Numbered from the stretch's first letter, positions 1 through 6,004 are shown. The stretch: 7,692 bases of DNA from CAYZYO01 sp964482585 (GCA_964482585.1 CAYZYO010000103.1:1-7692), one strand, 5' to 3'. Notes: generated by a model from the sequence alone, not told the origin. Program-made: numbers and translations.

Positions 1-88
1 AACCTTTTTCTGCATAGAATTCCTGTTCTGATGCTGAGAATAAAAACTCATTCCCACAATCTTTACAAACTAAATACTTATCTTCCAT
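1..88 (-). CDS. Zinc-ribbon domain protein (zf-trcl type), N-terminal part
   Basis: The first 29 residues of a small protein are visible; the rest lies beyond the left edge. It begins MEDKYLVCKDCGNEF and continues with a SASEQEFYAEKG stretch. This fits the 'probable zinc-ribbon' family of short Bacillota proteins, in which a CxxC pair (Cys8 and Cys11 here), a conserved 'EQEFYAEKGF' segment and a second CxxC pair bind one zinc ion. The second pair would be off the window. The ATG has a good ribosome binding site (AAGGGAG, about 7 bases upstream). The gene is read in the same direction as the M15 peptidase upstream of it but has its own promoter at 167-195, so it is probably a separate transcript. 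The biochemical role of this family is not established; nucleic-acid or protein binding is only a guess from the fold. The family call is fairly secure, the function is not. Confidence 0.85.
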   Translation of the reverse strand, partial: MEDKYLVCKDCGNEFLFSASEQEFYAEKG

Positions 89-166
89 ATAATCATCTCC
101 CTTCTGGTAAATACTCTTGGACTTAGTTCCCCAAAAAGGAGATAACTTATAGAACAAGGCAAAGAA

Positions 167-195
167 ATTGTAATTCATACCTTCTCTATTGTCAA
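167..195 (-). promoter_or_regulatory. Sigma-A promoter for the zinc-ribbon gene
   Basis: Read on the minus strand, TTGACA (195-190) is followed after exactly 17 bases by TACAAT (172-167). This is a perfect -35 and a five-of-six -10. Transcription would start near 160, giving a leader of about 70 bases before the ATG at 88. It lies in the short spacer downstream of the M15 peptidase stop codon, so the zinc-ribbon gene need not depend on read-through. Confidence 0.75.
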
Positions 196-212
196 GTAAC
201 CGCCTAAATAAT

Positions 213-1454
213 TTAATCCAATAGCTCAAAATGCATGGAATCACTATAGGCATTTCCCCAACTAAACCCAGCAGGTTTAAAAGCTTTTTCCCATAGAATT
301 AAGTTAGGATCGTTTGGATTAGTTGCAGAATTAATATATCCAAAATGGCCCTGGGCATTTATATCAATAGCAATTCCCCATGAATGATTACTCAAACCTC
401 TGCTGGATTTCCAATTAACATGCCTGGGTACAAATGTACCATCCATTGAATAAATCAAACTTACCAAGGGAACTCGTTTGCCATTTACTACTGCAGTACC
501 ATTCTTAATATAGGTAAAAGCTTGAATAAACTTGTCGGCTGCTTTTTTATGAACCTGTACCTTTTGATTCAGGCCGGGTAGAGTTATAGTCACAATATTA
601 TTGGCAACCCAATTAGGATCTATTTCTATTCTGCCTCCACTTAAATCTCTATAGTAAAATTGCCCGTAGGATCCCTGCACTTTGCTTAGTTTGGGATATT
701 TTTTAGTGTCAGCACCTCGGGATATTGGATTATCAGCAGCAGCTGTCTGCACTCCAACACTCTTTTCCAGTTGACTAGTAGAAGCAGTTTGACTATTAGT
801 CTTTTCTTTAACAATTAGACTAATAACCTCTTCTCCCATTTTTTCTCCATCCCGCGCACTAACTTTTATTGTATATTCTCCCGGTTCAGCATCTTTTGTA
901 TCCCAAGCATACACCAGGGAATCATCATCATTCCTAGTCTTTGATGTATCATTAATATATAACTCCATGGATTCAACCATTATATCATCAGTTGCAACGG
1001 CAGTAACTTTTACTACTGTTCCGGCTGTAACCAGCAAATTATCTTCAGGGCTTTTAATGAAGACTTCCGGGGATTGGTTCTCTGGGATAGAAAAGCTCTT
1101 AATCTCTCCAAAACCCAAACCCTTTAAATTAACTGCATATGCTTGATAATAATATGTATTACCTGGCTTTAAATCATCTATAGTCACGGTATATTGTTCA
1201 TCTACCCCAGTGTTATCTACTATCGTTTCTTTCCGGTCCATATCATGGCTTGTCCCCCATCTAAAGCCATATTCAGTTATATCCTTACCTCCTTTATCTT
1301 TTATCTCTCCGTTTAACGTAGCACTAGTCCCTTCAGCAAGTACCTCAACTGTATTTACTATAGGCTCAGATTTATTAGCTGTATTAAAGATACATAATAT
1401 TACTACTAACGCCAGTACTAAAATTCCCAGACTCCAATAAATTTTTTTACTCAT
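213..1454 (-). CDS. Membrane-anchored M15-family peptidoglycan peptidase with FN3-like and Ig-like domains
   Basis: A 413-residue exported enzyme predicted to cut peptide crosslinks or stem peptides of peptidoglycan outside the membrane. Residues 6-23 form an uncleaved-looking N-terminal membrane anchor. Residues 31-124 resemble a fibronectin type III domain (LKPGNTYYYQAYA near 95-107). Residues 129-218 form an Ig-like beta domain with the DxxxVxSxELYI type pattern. A low-complexity Ser/Thr/Ala-rich linker (about 219-250) leads to a C-terminal M15_4 (VanY/CwlK-like) domain. The zinc site is intact: SNHSWGIAID supplies His357 and Asp364, and DSMHFEL supplies His408, with Asp405 as likely catalytic base. 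D,D-carboxypeptidase versus L-Ala-D-Glu endopeptidase activity cannot be told from sequence. The start is set at 1454 because AAGGA lies 9 bases before it; an in-frame ATG at 1463 directly abuts that site and is less likely. It diverges from the LCP gene. Confidence 0.88.
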   Translation of the reverse strand: MSKKIYWSLGILVLALVVILCIFNTANKSEPIVNTVEVLAEGTSATLNGEIKDKGGKDITEYGFRWGTSHDMDRKETIVDNTGVDEQYTVTIDDLKPGNTYYYQAYAVNLKGLGFGEIKSFSIPENQSPEVFIKSPEDNLLVTAGTVVKVTAVATDDIMVESMELYINDTSKTRNDDDSLVYAWDTKDAEPGEYTIKVSARDGEKMGEEVISLIVKEKTNSQTASTSQLEKSVGVQTAAADNPISRGADTKKYPKLSKVQGSYGQFYYRDLSGGRIEIDPNWVANNIVTITLPGLNQKVQVHKKAADKFIQAFTYIKNGTAVVNGKRVPLVSLIYSMDGTFVPRHVNWKSSRGLSNHSWGIAIDINAQGHFGYINSATNPNDPNLILWEKAFKPAGFSWGNAYSDSMHFELLD

Positions 1455-1510
1455 ATAAATCATTCCTTACTAATGTTTAGTGCTTAAAACTAAAGTAACT
1501 CACTCCCTTA

Positions 1511-1539
1511 TTGTTATTTAAATATGATTCCATTGCCAA
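1511..1539 (-). promoter_or_regulatory. Candidate sigma-A promoter for the M15 peptidase gene
   Basis: On the minus strand TTGGCA (1539-1534) and TAACAA (1516-1511) are 17 bases apart, about 55 bases upstream of the start codon at 1454. The -35 is five of six; the -10 is weaker. It is the best sigma-A match seen in that spacer for the leftward gene. Confidence 0.45.
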
Positions 1540-1905
1540 AAAAAGTTCAGATCAATCCCTCAAGAGAGTTCACCTCTAATACCGTAATTATCTGACCACA
1601 GGAAACTAAAATCTCTTATACCAAATACAAGAATTAAATTTTAGTAGTGGAATTAAATATAAATTATTCTATCTATAACAAATAGAATGGTCAAAGGTAA
1701 TTTTAGACAAAAATACATCACGTATTGTTATGCGGGTGGAGTGGGGTATTTTACTCATTGTCGTAATCGAAAATATTATAGAAATGATAAAAGTTATAAT
1801 AGATTTTATATAAACATAACTATATTAATAGTATTTTTCTAAAATTCTGAACTGTCTTTTCATAATAATAAGAATAAGAGTGTAAAAAAGAGGCTGTGGG
1901 ATAAT
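1540..1905. other. AT-rich divergent spacer upstream of the LCP gene
   Basis: No convincing gene was found here. A 9-base direct repeat GAATTAAAT occurs at 1631-1639 and 1650-1658. It is followed by an inverted repeat ATTCTAT (1666-1672) / ATAGAAT (1682-1688) with a 9-base loop. A perfect TATAAT at 1795-1800 could be the -10 of the LCP promoter, but no good -35 sits 16-18 bases before it. No riboswitch consensus was recognised in the roughly 100-base leader that this start would give. Confidence 0.4.
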
Positions 1906-2778
1906 GTGAAAAAATTTAAAGAGCCTAAATTAATTCTGTTCTTAATAATATGCCTAACTTTTCTGAGTGCTGGGGTAGAAAAAGCCTTTCCTGACTCTTT
2001 TATTGAAATAGTAAAAAGTGGGAAACCACTAAATATTTTGCTGCTGGGAATTGATGCTCGTCCAGGTGAAATTAATGCCCGCAGTGATACTATTATACTG
2101 GTAAGTATTGATTGTACACTTAATAAGGCTGCATTAGTATGGATACCACGAGATACAAAGATTTATACATCGAACAAAAGCCAAAAGATTAATATGATAA
2201 ATCAATTTCATGGGCCGGAAGCAACCTGTAAAGAAGTTGGAAAATTATTAGATATAAATGTTAACCATTTCATACTCACTAATTTTTCTGGATTTGAAAA
2301 TATTATAGATATATTAGGCGGTATTTATATGTATGTAGACATTGATCTATCAAGCCCCTCTTCCGGTGTTTACCTGAAAAAAGGGTATCAACATCTAAAC
2401 GGGAAACAAGCCTTAAAATATGCTCGTTATAGAGACAAAGAAAAGGGGGATATTGGTAGAACCGAACGCCAACAGAAACTATTACAGGCATTAAAAAACC
2501 AGGTTTTTAAAAAAGAAACTATAATAAAAATTCCAGATCTGCTGCCTGAACTCCAGAAAAACATACTTACAAATATATCTGCAAGTGATATGTTTTATCT
2601 ACTTAACTTACTCCTGCAAATAGATAAGGATATTATTACTCAGACATTGCCTGGAACTCCTTATAACGATCCTTACTCTGGAGCCAGTTACTGGATAGTA
2701 GACCCGCAGGTTGCCAGGAGTATTCTTAATTCATTATTTCATGGACATCGTTTCGAAATAGAAACTTGTAGTTTTTAA
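1906..2778 (+). CDS. LytR-CpsA-Psr (LCP) family cell-wall glycopolymer transferase
   Basis: A 290-residue membrane-anchored protein. LCP enzymes move undecaprenyl-phosphate-linked polymers (teichoic acid, capsule or other wall glycans) onto peptidoglycan on the outer face of the membrane. Residues 9-24 form the membrane anchor. The LCP domain runs from about 42 to 215 and keeps the hallmark charged residues: Asp50 and Arg52 in LLGIDAR, Arg59 and Asp61 in ARSDTI, Arg82-Asp83 in IPRD, Arg174 and Arg176 in YARYR, and Asp182, Arg185 and Arg188 in GDIGRTERQ. These bind the lipid pyrophosphate head and magnesium. No extra C-terminal LytR_C domain is present, so it is a short family member. The start is GTG; AAAAAAGAGG lies 12 bases upstream, a long spacing, and no better in-frame start exists. 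It stands alone with no polymer biosynthesis genes beside it, so its substrate cannot be inferred. Confidence 0.92.
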   Translation: MKKFKEPKLILFLIICLTFLSAGVEKAFPDSFIEIVKSGKPLNILLLGIDARPGEINARSDTIILVSIDCTLNKAALVWIPRDTKIYTSNKSQKINMINQFHGPEATCKEVGKLLDINVNHFILTNFSGFENIIDILGGIYMYVDIDLSSPSSGVYLKKGYQHLNGKQALKYARYRDKEKGDIGRTERQQKLLQALKNQVFKKETIIKIPDLLPELQKNILTNISASDMFYLLNLLLQIDKDIITQTLPGTPYNDPYSGASYWIVDPQVARSILNSLFHGHRFEIETCSF

Positions 2779-2953
2779 ACTGGGGATATTGCGTAATTAT
2801 TTTTTCATATAAATTAGCCATGTATTTTAGTAATGTCATAATAAGTTAAAGCTAAAGAGATCTAAAGATTATCGTTAACACTCAAAGTGATATGCTGAAT
2901 TTCTGATTTATATAAAACTATCAAATTGCATAGGGTTTTAATTATATATTCTC

Positions 2954-2979
2954 AGGTATAAGCAGGTATTCTTAGGATA
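2954..2979 (+). promoter_or_regulatory. Three AGGTAT-type direct repeats at 10-base spacing, possible activator site
   Basis: AGGTAT starts at 2954 and again at 2964, and AGGATA starts at 2974: three hexamers at exact 10-base intervals, about one helical turn each. The last ends 8 bases before the -35 of the promoter at 2988-3016. This layout is what is expected when a regulator, for example a winged-helix response regulator, binds in tandem on one face of the DNA next to RNA polymerase. The regulator is unknown and the assignment is an inference. Confidence 0.45.
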
Positions 2980-2987
2980 CTCAGTGC

Positions 2988-3016
2988 TTGTAAAAAAAAT
3001 GATAACAGATTATTAA
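2988..3016 (+). promoter_or_regulatory. Candidate sigma-A promoter for the secreted repeat protein
   Basis: TTGTAA (2988-2993) and TATTAA (3011-3016) are 17 bases apart. Transcription would begin near 3023, about 80 bases before the TTG start. Both hexamers depart from consensus, which suits a promoter helped by an activator bound at the repeats just upstream. Confidence 0.5.
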
Positions 3017-3105
3017 GAAATACTCATATTCTCTTAAAAGCATATTTATATTTTCTGGTTATACTAAATCACGAAATGCAAATAAAATATTAGGAGGCGA
3101 ATAAA

Positions 3106-3675
3106 TTGAGCAAAAAACGGAATATTAAGATGATCTCTTTGGCTCTAATAGGATGCTTAATACTTGGAATAGCTGCAATCTCACCAGCTATGGCTAATGA
3201 TAGCCAAACCAATAGTACAGATAATTTTAAACATAAAAGGTTTGAGCATTTTAGAAATTGCGGGATCTATTGCCAGCTTGATAAACAGCTGGAAGATGGC
3301 ACTATAACCCAGGAGCAGTATGATGGTATGAAAGCTGTTCAGGAAACGGTAAATAATCTGAGAAATGAAATTCAGGAAACTTGGTCTAATGGTTTGCGTA
3401 ACCATAATATAATTAATCAGGAACAATACGATGAAATGCTAAAAAAACAGGCTGAAAGAACAAAACTTTTGGAATCACTTAAAGAGTTAACTCCAGAAGA
3501 ACGGCAGGTTAAAATGGCTGAATTAAAGGAAACAAAATTAAAAGAGCTGTTAGAAAACAATACAATAACCCAGGAACAATATGACCAATTTATGAAAAAC
3601 AATGGTCCCGGGTTCGGTGAAAAACCTCAGGAAAGAAGACAATCTATGCGGAATCATTTTGGGTACCGTTGGTAG
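3106..3675 (+). CDS. Secreted protein with three Gln-Glu-Gln-Tyr-Asp repeats
   Basis: A 189-residue exported protein of unknown function. The basic N-terminus, hydrophobic stretch (about 9-26) and PAMA|ND site suggest cleavage after Ala30. LIGC at 14-17 resembles a lipobox, but the residues after it are hydrophobic, so lipidation is less likely. The mature part is highly charged, helical and Gln/Glu/Lys-rich. It contains three copies of a motif: LEDGTITQEQYDGM (62-75), HNIINQEQYDEM (100-111) and LENNTITQEQYDQF (149-162). These are reminiscent of the 'GTITqeQ' repeats in secreted DUF2680/YckD-like proteins. Residues 112-148 between repeats two and three could form a coiled coil. The TTG start is chosen because AGGAGG lies 8 bases upstream. 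The gene has its own promoter and terminator, so it is monocistronic. An envelope or stress role is only a guess. Confidence 0.8.
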   Translation: MSKKRNIKMISLALIGCLILGIAAISPAMANDSQTNSTDNFKHKRFEHFRNCGIYCQLDKQLEDGTITQEQYDGMKAVQETVNNLRNEIQETWSNGLRNHNIINQEQYDEMLKKQAERTKLLESLKELTPEERQVKMAELKETKLKELLENNTITQEQYDQFMKNNGPGFGEKPQERRQSMRNHFGYRW

Positions 3676-3714
3676 ATTTTAAAACTGCAAAATCCTTAAG
3701 TAAGTATTAATACG

Positions 3715-3751
3715 AATAGCAAGCTGAATCCACAGCTTGCTATTTTTTTTT
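3715..3751 (+). terminator. Rho-independent terminator after the repeat-protein gene
   Basis: A perfect 12-base-pair stem, AATAGCAAGCTG (3715-3726) and CAGCTTGCTATT (3733-3744), encloses a 6-base loop. The stem runs directly into a run of nine T (3743-3751). It is the clearest terminator in the window and isolates the genes on either side. Confidence 0.93.
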
Positions 3752-3789
3752 AAAATTAATGGTTTAAACATAGAAAATTGCTTTTAATC

Positions 3790-3795
3790 TATAAT
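3790..3795 (+). promoter_or_regulatory. -10 element for the small membrane-protein operon
   Basis: A perfect TATAAT lies 41 bases upstream of the ATG at 3837. No good -35 sits 16-18 bases before it. An 8-base palindrome GTTTAAAC (3762-3769) lies near the -35 region and could be an operator, but that is speculative. Confidence 0.4.
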
Positions 3796-3836
3796 ACAAT
3801 AAATGAAGGTAAAGGAAAAGGAGGCTTGAAATCTGC

Positions 3837-4037
3837 ATGGTATACTTAACATTAATTGTTTTTGTACTTAGCGTTCTTACTCATATCTTTTTAAAAAAGC
3901 AATTGTATAGAATGCAATACGAAAAGGTAACACTAGAGGAAATAAATTCGACATTCGATAATTATAACCGGCAGCGCATAACTCTAGAAAATCAAATCTT
4001 ACAAGAATTAAGTATAATTAAGAAAAAAATAGACTAA
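3837..4037 (+). CDS. Small single-pass membrane protein with helical tail (first of pair)
   Basis: A 66-residue protein not matched to any family I know. Residues 3-19 form one hydrophobic membrane span, followed by a basic stretch (KKQLYR) expected to stay in the cytoplasm and then a charged helical tail to the end. The last residues, QILQELSIIKKKID, carry an I-L-x-E-L-x-x-I pattern that recurs at the end of the next protein. AAGGAGG at 3818-3824 is a strong ribosome binding site, though 12 bases from the ATG; no closer in-frame start exists. Its stop codon overlaps the ribosome binding site of the following gene, so the two are almost certainly co-transcribed and translated together. A short membrane-associated coiled-coil partner protein is a reasonable inference; no function is claimed. 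Confidence 0.7.
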   Translation: MVYLTLIVFVLSVLTHIFLKKQLYRMQYEKVTLEEINSTFDNYNRQRITLENQILQELSIIKKKID

Positions 4038-4051
4038 GGGGGTTTAGAATT

Positions 4052-4270
4052 TTGTCACCATTAGAAATAGGCTTATCTACTGTTTTCTTAATTGCAGCCA
4101 TATATTTCATTTATAAATCTACTAACTATAAAAAAGAAATAACCATTATTGCTAAAGAATTTCAAGAACAGGCAGTTAAAAATTCCGAGGAACGGCCTAA
4201 TATATGGCAAGATGATCTGCAGTTTAAAAAAGAAATATTAAACGAACTTAAAAAAATAAATTCCCAGTAA
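4052..4270 (+). CDS. Small single-pass membrane protein with helical tail (second of pair)
   Basis: A 72-residue protein of unknown function. Residues 4-21 form a membrane span, followed by YKSTNYKK and a hydrophilic tail that is mostly Glu, Lys, Gln and Asn. The C-terminus reads KKEILNELKKINSQ and so repeats the I-L-x-E-L-x-x-I pattern of the upstream protein. Outside this end and the general layout the two are not clearly alike; they may be diverged duplicates or partners. The start is TTG, supported by AAGGGGG (4036-4042), which begins inside the stop codon of the upstream gene and lies 9 bases from the start. Only 14 bases separate the two genes. No clear terminator was found in the 188 bases before the convergent SPOCS-like gene. 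Confidence 0.7.
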   Translation: MSPLEIGLSTVFLIAAIYFIYKSTNYKKEITIIAKEFQEQAVKNSEERPNIWQDDLQFKKEILNELKKINSQ

Positions 4271-4458
4271 ATACATCGGCACTCGGCATTTCCTACTGTA
4301 CTGCTTGGCCATGCTTTAAAAGCAGCCCTATTTTCTCATACTGTTTTTATCCGATTTGTATACTCATTGTGACAGCTGTAAAAGTAGTTTTATAAGCTAA
4401 ATTGATAATAAGAAAAAAAACAGAATTCTTATAAGGAAATCTTTTTTATATTCTTTAC

Positions 4459-4965
4459 TTATGAAACTCTATATTTTTGTGCACGATAGATTTTTATTTT
4501 GTAAGGATAATTTGCCTGGTACTCTAAATAGTTCTCTTTGATCTGCGGGAGCCAGATAAGAGCTAATAAAGAGGCAGATACTTCTCTTGCATTTATCATT
4601 CGTAAATCTATATATTCAACCAATATTTCTGCATTATATCTATCATCACTAAGGAAGTTGGGCATCTCTAGAAACGTACAAAAAGAAAATTTAAAGTTAC
4701 TGGTACATATTTCCCGGGTATTAGATTGATAGATTAATTCCAGGTCTATTTCACCCTGTAAAAATAATAATTTACCTAATACATTCTCCAATATCTGGTT
4801 TCTGCCAAAAAAAGGGCCTATTTTTATAGATTCTAAATATTCAATATCAGGTTTTAAGGCAGAAATTATTAATCTTTCTTCAAAAACAATTCTTTTGGAA
4901 ATAATTGTATCTTTTGCTTGCGGGTAATTTGATGATTTGCCAAAATACTCTATATTACTTAACAT
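4459..4965 (-). CDS. Short SPOCS-like (DUF3794-like) domain protein, probable spore envelope protein
   Basis: A 168-residue protein without signal peptide or membrane span. Residues about 45-140 follow the beta-strand pattern of the SPOCS domain: an alternating strand at 65-79 (KLLFLQGEIDLELIY), a second around 90-104 (NFKFSFCTFLEMPNF) and a final pair at 111-139 (NAEILVEYIDLRMI, then VSASLLALIWL). SPOCS domains occur in proteins of the spore coat and its morphogenetic layer in endospore formers; SipL of Clostridioides difficile has one next to a LysM domain. No LysM is present here, so this is a stand-alone version. The ATG has an excellent ribosome binding site, TAGGAGGGG. It is divergent from the cysteine-rich protein gene, with about 170 bases between it and that gene's leader ORF, which suggests shared spore-related use. 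The family call rests on pattern recognition and is moderately sure. Confidence 0.65.
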   Translation of the reverse strand: MLSNIEYFGKSSNYPQAKDTIISKRIVFEERLIISALKPDIEYLESIKIGPFFGRNQILENVLGKLLFLQGEIDLELIYQSNTREICTSNFKFSFCTFLEMPNFLSDDRYNAEILVEYIDLRMINAREVSASLLALIWLPQIKENYLEYQANYPYKIKIYRAQKYRVS

Positions 4966-5040
4966 TCTTTTCCCCTCCTATCCGGGTTATCCATGTAGTT
5001 ATCTACTGATATTAATAATAATACGTAAATACGTGTATTC

Positions 5041-5095
5041 TTGTTACATTGGTATCTAAATAAAACACTAAGAATATTGGTGTTGTCTGTAACAA
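5041..5095. promoter_or_regulatory. Widely spaced inverted repeat in the divergent spacer
   Basis: TTGTTAC (5041-5047) and GTAACAA (5089-5095) are perfect 7-base inverted copies, 41 bases apart. Inside them lie a second pair, AACAC (5064-5068) / GTGTT (5080-5084), and two ATTGGT copies. The site sits midway between the two divergent starts and could bind a regulator of both, but no known operator is recognised. Confidence 0.25.
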
Positions 5096-5137
5096 TAACT
5101 CCTCAAACAGAATATTTTATATAAGGAGTTGGTGAAA

Positions 5138-5182
5138 ATGCTAAATTTTATATCAGCTTCTAAAAATTTGAAAGGAGATTGA
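5138..5182 (+). CDS. 14-codon leader ORF upstream of the cysteine-rich protein gene
   Basis: An ATG at 5138 preceded by a strong AAGGAG (9 bases upstream) encodes MLNFISASKNLKGD and stops with TGA at 5180-5182. The ribosome binding site of the next gene (AAAGGAGAT, 5171-5179) lies inside the last codons, and the next ATG starts after only three bases (5186). This arrangement favours translational coupling: ribosomes finishing the leader would open or restart on the downstream gene. Nothing suggests that the peptide itself has a function. It could also be a chance ORF, but the quality and spacing of its ribosome binding site argue against that. Confidence 0.5.
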   Translation: MLNFISASKNLKGD

Positions 5183-5185
5183 TTA

Positions 5186-5875
5186 ATGAGTGTATCTTAT
5201 GAGGAAAATGCGGCAGTAAACGGTCTGCAAAGCCTTGTAAATGACAAGGAACTTCTTAATGCCGCAGGAGTTGAGTCTTTATCAACTATATTGCACGACA
5301 TTTGCGTTCAAGATGTACGTTATTGGTGTAGAGAAAATATTGACATCGAAATCCCAATTCCGGCTAATGCAGGCACTCTTGTAGGCGGCAGCTGCAGGGG
5401 AGAAGTTTTCCCAATAACACCGGATTTTGCTTGTGCAGTAAAGGTTATCTGCGCAGAAGAACAATTACAGCCTGATTGCAAGGGTATAGATATTTCTTTA
5501 GGTTTGCAAATTACTTTAATTCCTCCCGATCCCTGCTCATGCCCGGTAATGGTCATTAACCACTATGCCAATTTTAAATGTACACAATTTAGACCGTTTC
5601 CCACAGGATCCCCTATATATGGTAATGCATTAAGGGAAGCACTTAGAATAATTGACGGCTCATGTGTAGTTGTTCAAGACCTGTGTTGTGAGATCTTAAA
5701 TGGTCAATGTAGTAGAGTCCGGGTTACAGGAGAATTGATTGATAAGCTATGGAAACATGAAAACCTCTGGGTTTTAGCTGCACGTCCTTATGATGGAGTA
5801 ACTGTAAGCCAAGAGTTTCCAGAGCCGCATATGATTGGTGAATGTATAACCTGCCCTAATAACACTTCCACTTAA
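5186..5875 (+). CDS. Unrecognised cysteine-rich protein, possible spore-coat component
   Basis: A 229-residue protein I cannot place in a family. It has no signal peptide and no membrane span. The first 45 residues look helical; the rest is beta-rich and proline-containing. It has 15 cysteines (6.5%), many in close pairs: C-S-C in the PPDPCSC segment, Cys-Cys in DLCCE, and CITC near the C-terminus (GECITCPN). The cysteines are not spaced like zinc fingers or iron-sulfur sites, so disulfide crosslinking in a structural layer is more plausible, as in cysteine-rich coat and exosporium proteins. The product lacks an export signal, which fits coat proteins made in the mother cell. The start has GGAG 8 bases upstream and is coupled to a leader ORF. 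It diverges from a SPOCS-like gene and is followed by a hairpin. The spore role is inference from composition and neighbours only. Confidence 0.8.
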   Translation: MSVSYEENAAVNGLQSLVNDKELLNAAGVESLSTILHDICVQDVRYWCRENIDIEIPIPANAGTLVGGSCRGEVFPITPDFACAVKVICAEEQLQPDCKGIDISLGLQITLIPPDPCSCPVMVINHYANFKCTQFRPFPTGSPIYGNALREALRIIDGSCVVVQDLCCEILNGQCSRVRVTGELIDKLWKHENLWVLAARPYDGVTVSQEFPEPHMIGECITCPNNTST

Positions 5876-5922
5876 GCCAATTATTCTTTCGCTAAATCTA
5901 AATTGCATACGATGATAACCAT

Positions 5923-5954
5923 ATGCTCCCTGGAGTAGTTACCTCAGGGGGCAT
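5923..5954 (+). terminator. Hairpin between convergent genes, probable terminator
   Basis: ATGCTCCCTG-G-AG pairs with CT-CAGGGGGCAT, giving 12 pairs with one bulged G and one G-T pair, around a 7-base loop. The downstream bases are T/A-rich (TTTACTATATTT) rather than a pure T run, so termination may be imperfect. The stop codon of the convergent orphan gene would lie about 20 bases beyond it if the scaffold gap is false, so it may serve both strands. Confidence 0.65.
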
Positions 5955-6004
5955 TTACTATATTTAAATTAATCTATTTTTTTAGTGTTTTTAACTGCTC
6001 CTTT
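5950..6004 (+). repeat. 55-base sequence at left edge of gap, identical to 6105-6159
   Basis: Bases 5950-6004, which end exactly at the N run, match 6105-6159, which begin exactly after it, without a single difference, including the seven-T and five-T runs. A repeat that stops precisely at both contig ends is the mark of an unresolved contig overlap rather than a biological duplication. Confidence 0.95.

Larger units (their letters stand above)
2779..3105. other. AT-rich spacer between the LCP gene and the repeat-protein gene
   Basis: These 327 bases hold no gene that I can support. No clear hairpin-plus-T-run terminator follows the LCP stop codon. The right half contains a triple direct repeat (2954-2979), a promoter (2988-3016) and the ribosome binding site AGGAGG (3092-3097) of the next gene. 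The left half shows only AT-rich sequence with scattered TAAAG copies. Confidence 0.5.

Noticed and set aside
1210..1440. 76-codon ORF on the plus strand
   Set aside because: It lies wholly antisense to the FN3 region of the M15 peptidase, has no ribosome binding site, and its protein looks like a random translation.
1700..1800. Possible riboswitch upstream of the LCP gene
   Set aside because: A G-rich patch near 1733-1747 drew attention, but no conserved core of a known riboswitch class and no stable multi-stem fold could be traced by eye.
2303..3602. Minus-strand ORFs of 61-81 codons at 2303-2491, 3181-3426 and 3417-3602
   Set aside because: All lie antisense to the LCP or repeat-protein genes, which have clear family or repeat evidence and proper start signals.
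4374..4398. Hairpin AGCT-TAAAA / TTTTA-AGCT as a terminator for the small operon
   Set aside because: The stem is weak, has an internal loop, and is not followed by a T run on either strand.
4538..4729. 63-codon plus-strand ORF
   Set aside because: Antisense to the SPOCS-like gene, which has a much better ribosome binding site and domain pattern.
5282..5556. Two minus-strand ORFs of 60 and 78 codons
   Set aside because: Both are antisense to the cysteine-rich gene; they overlap each other in different frames and have no start signals.
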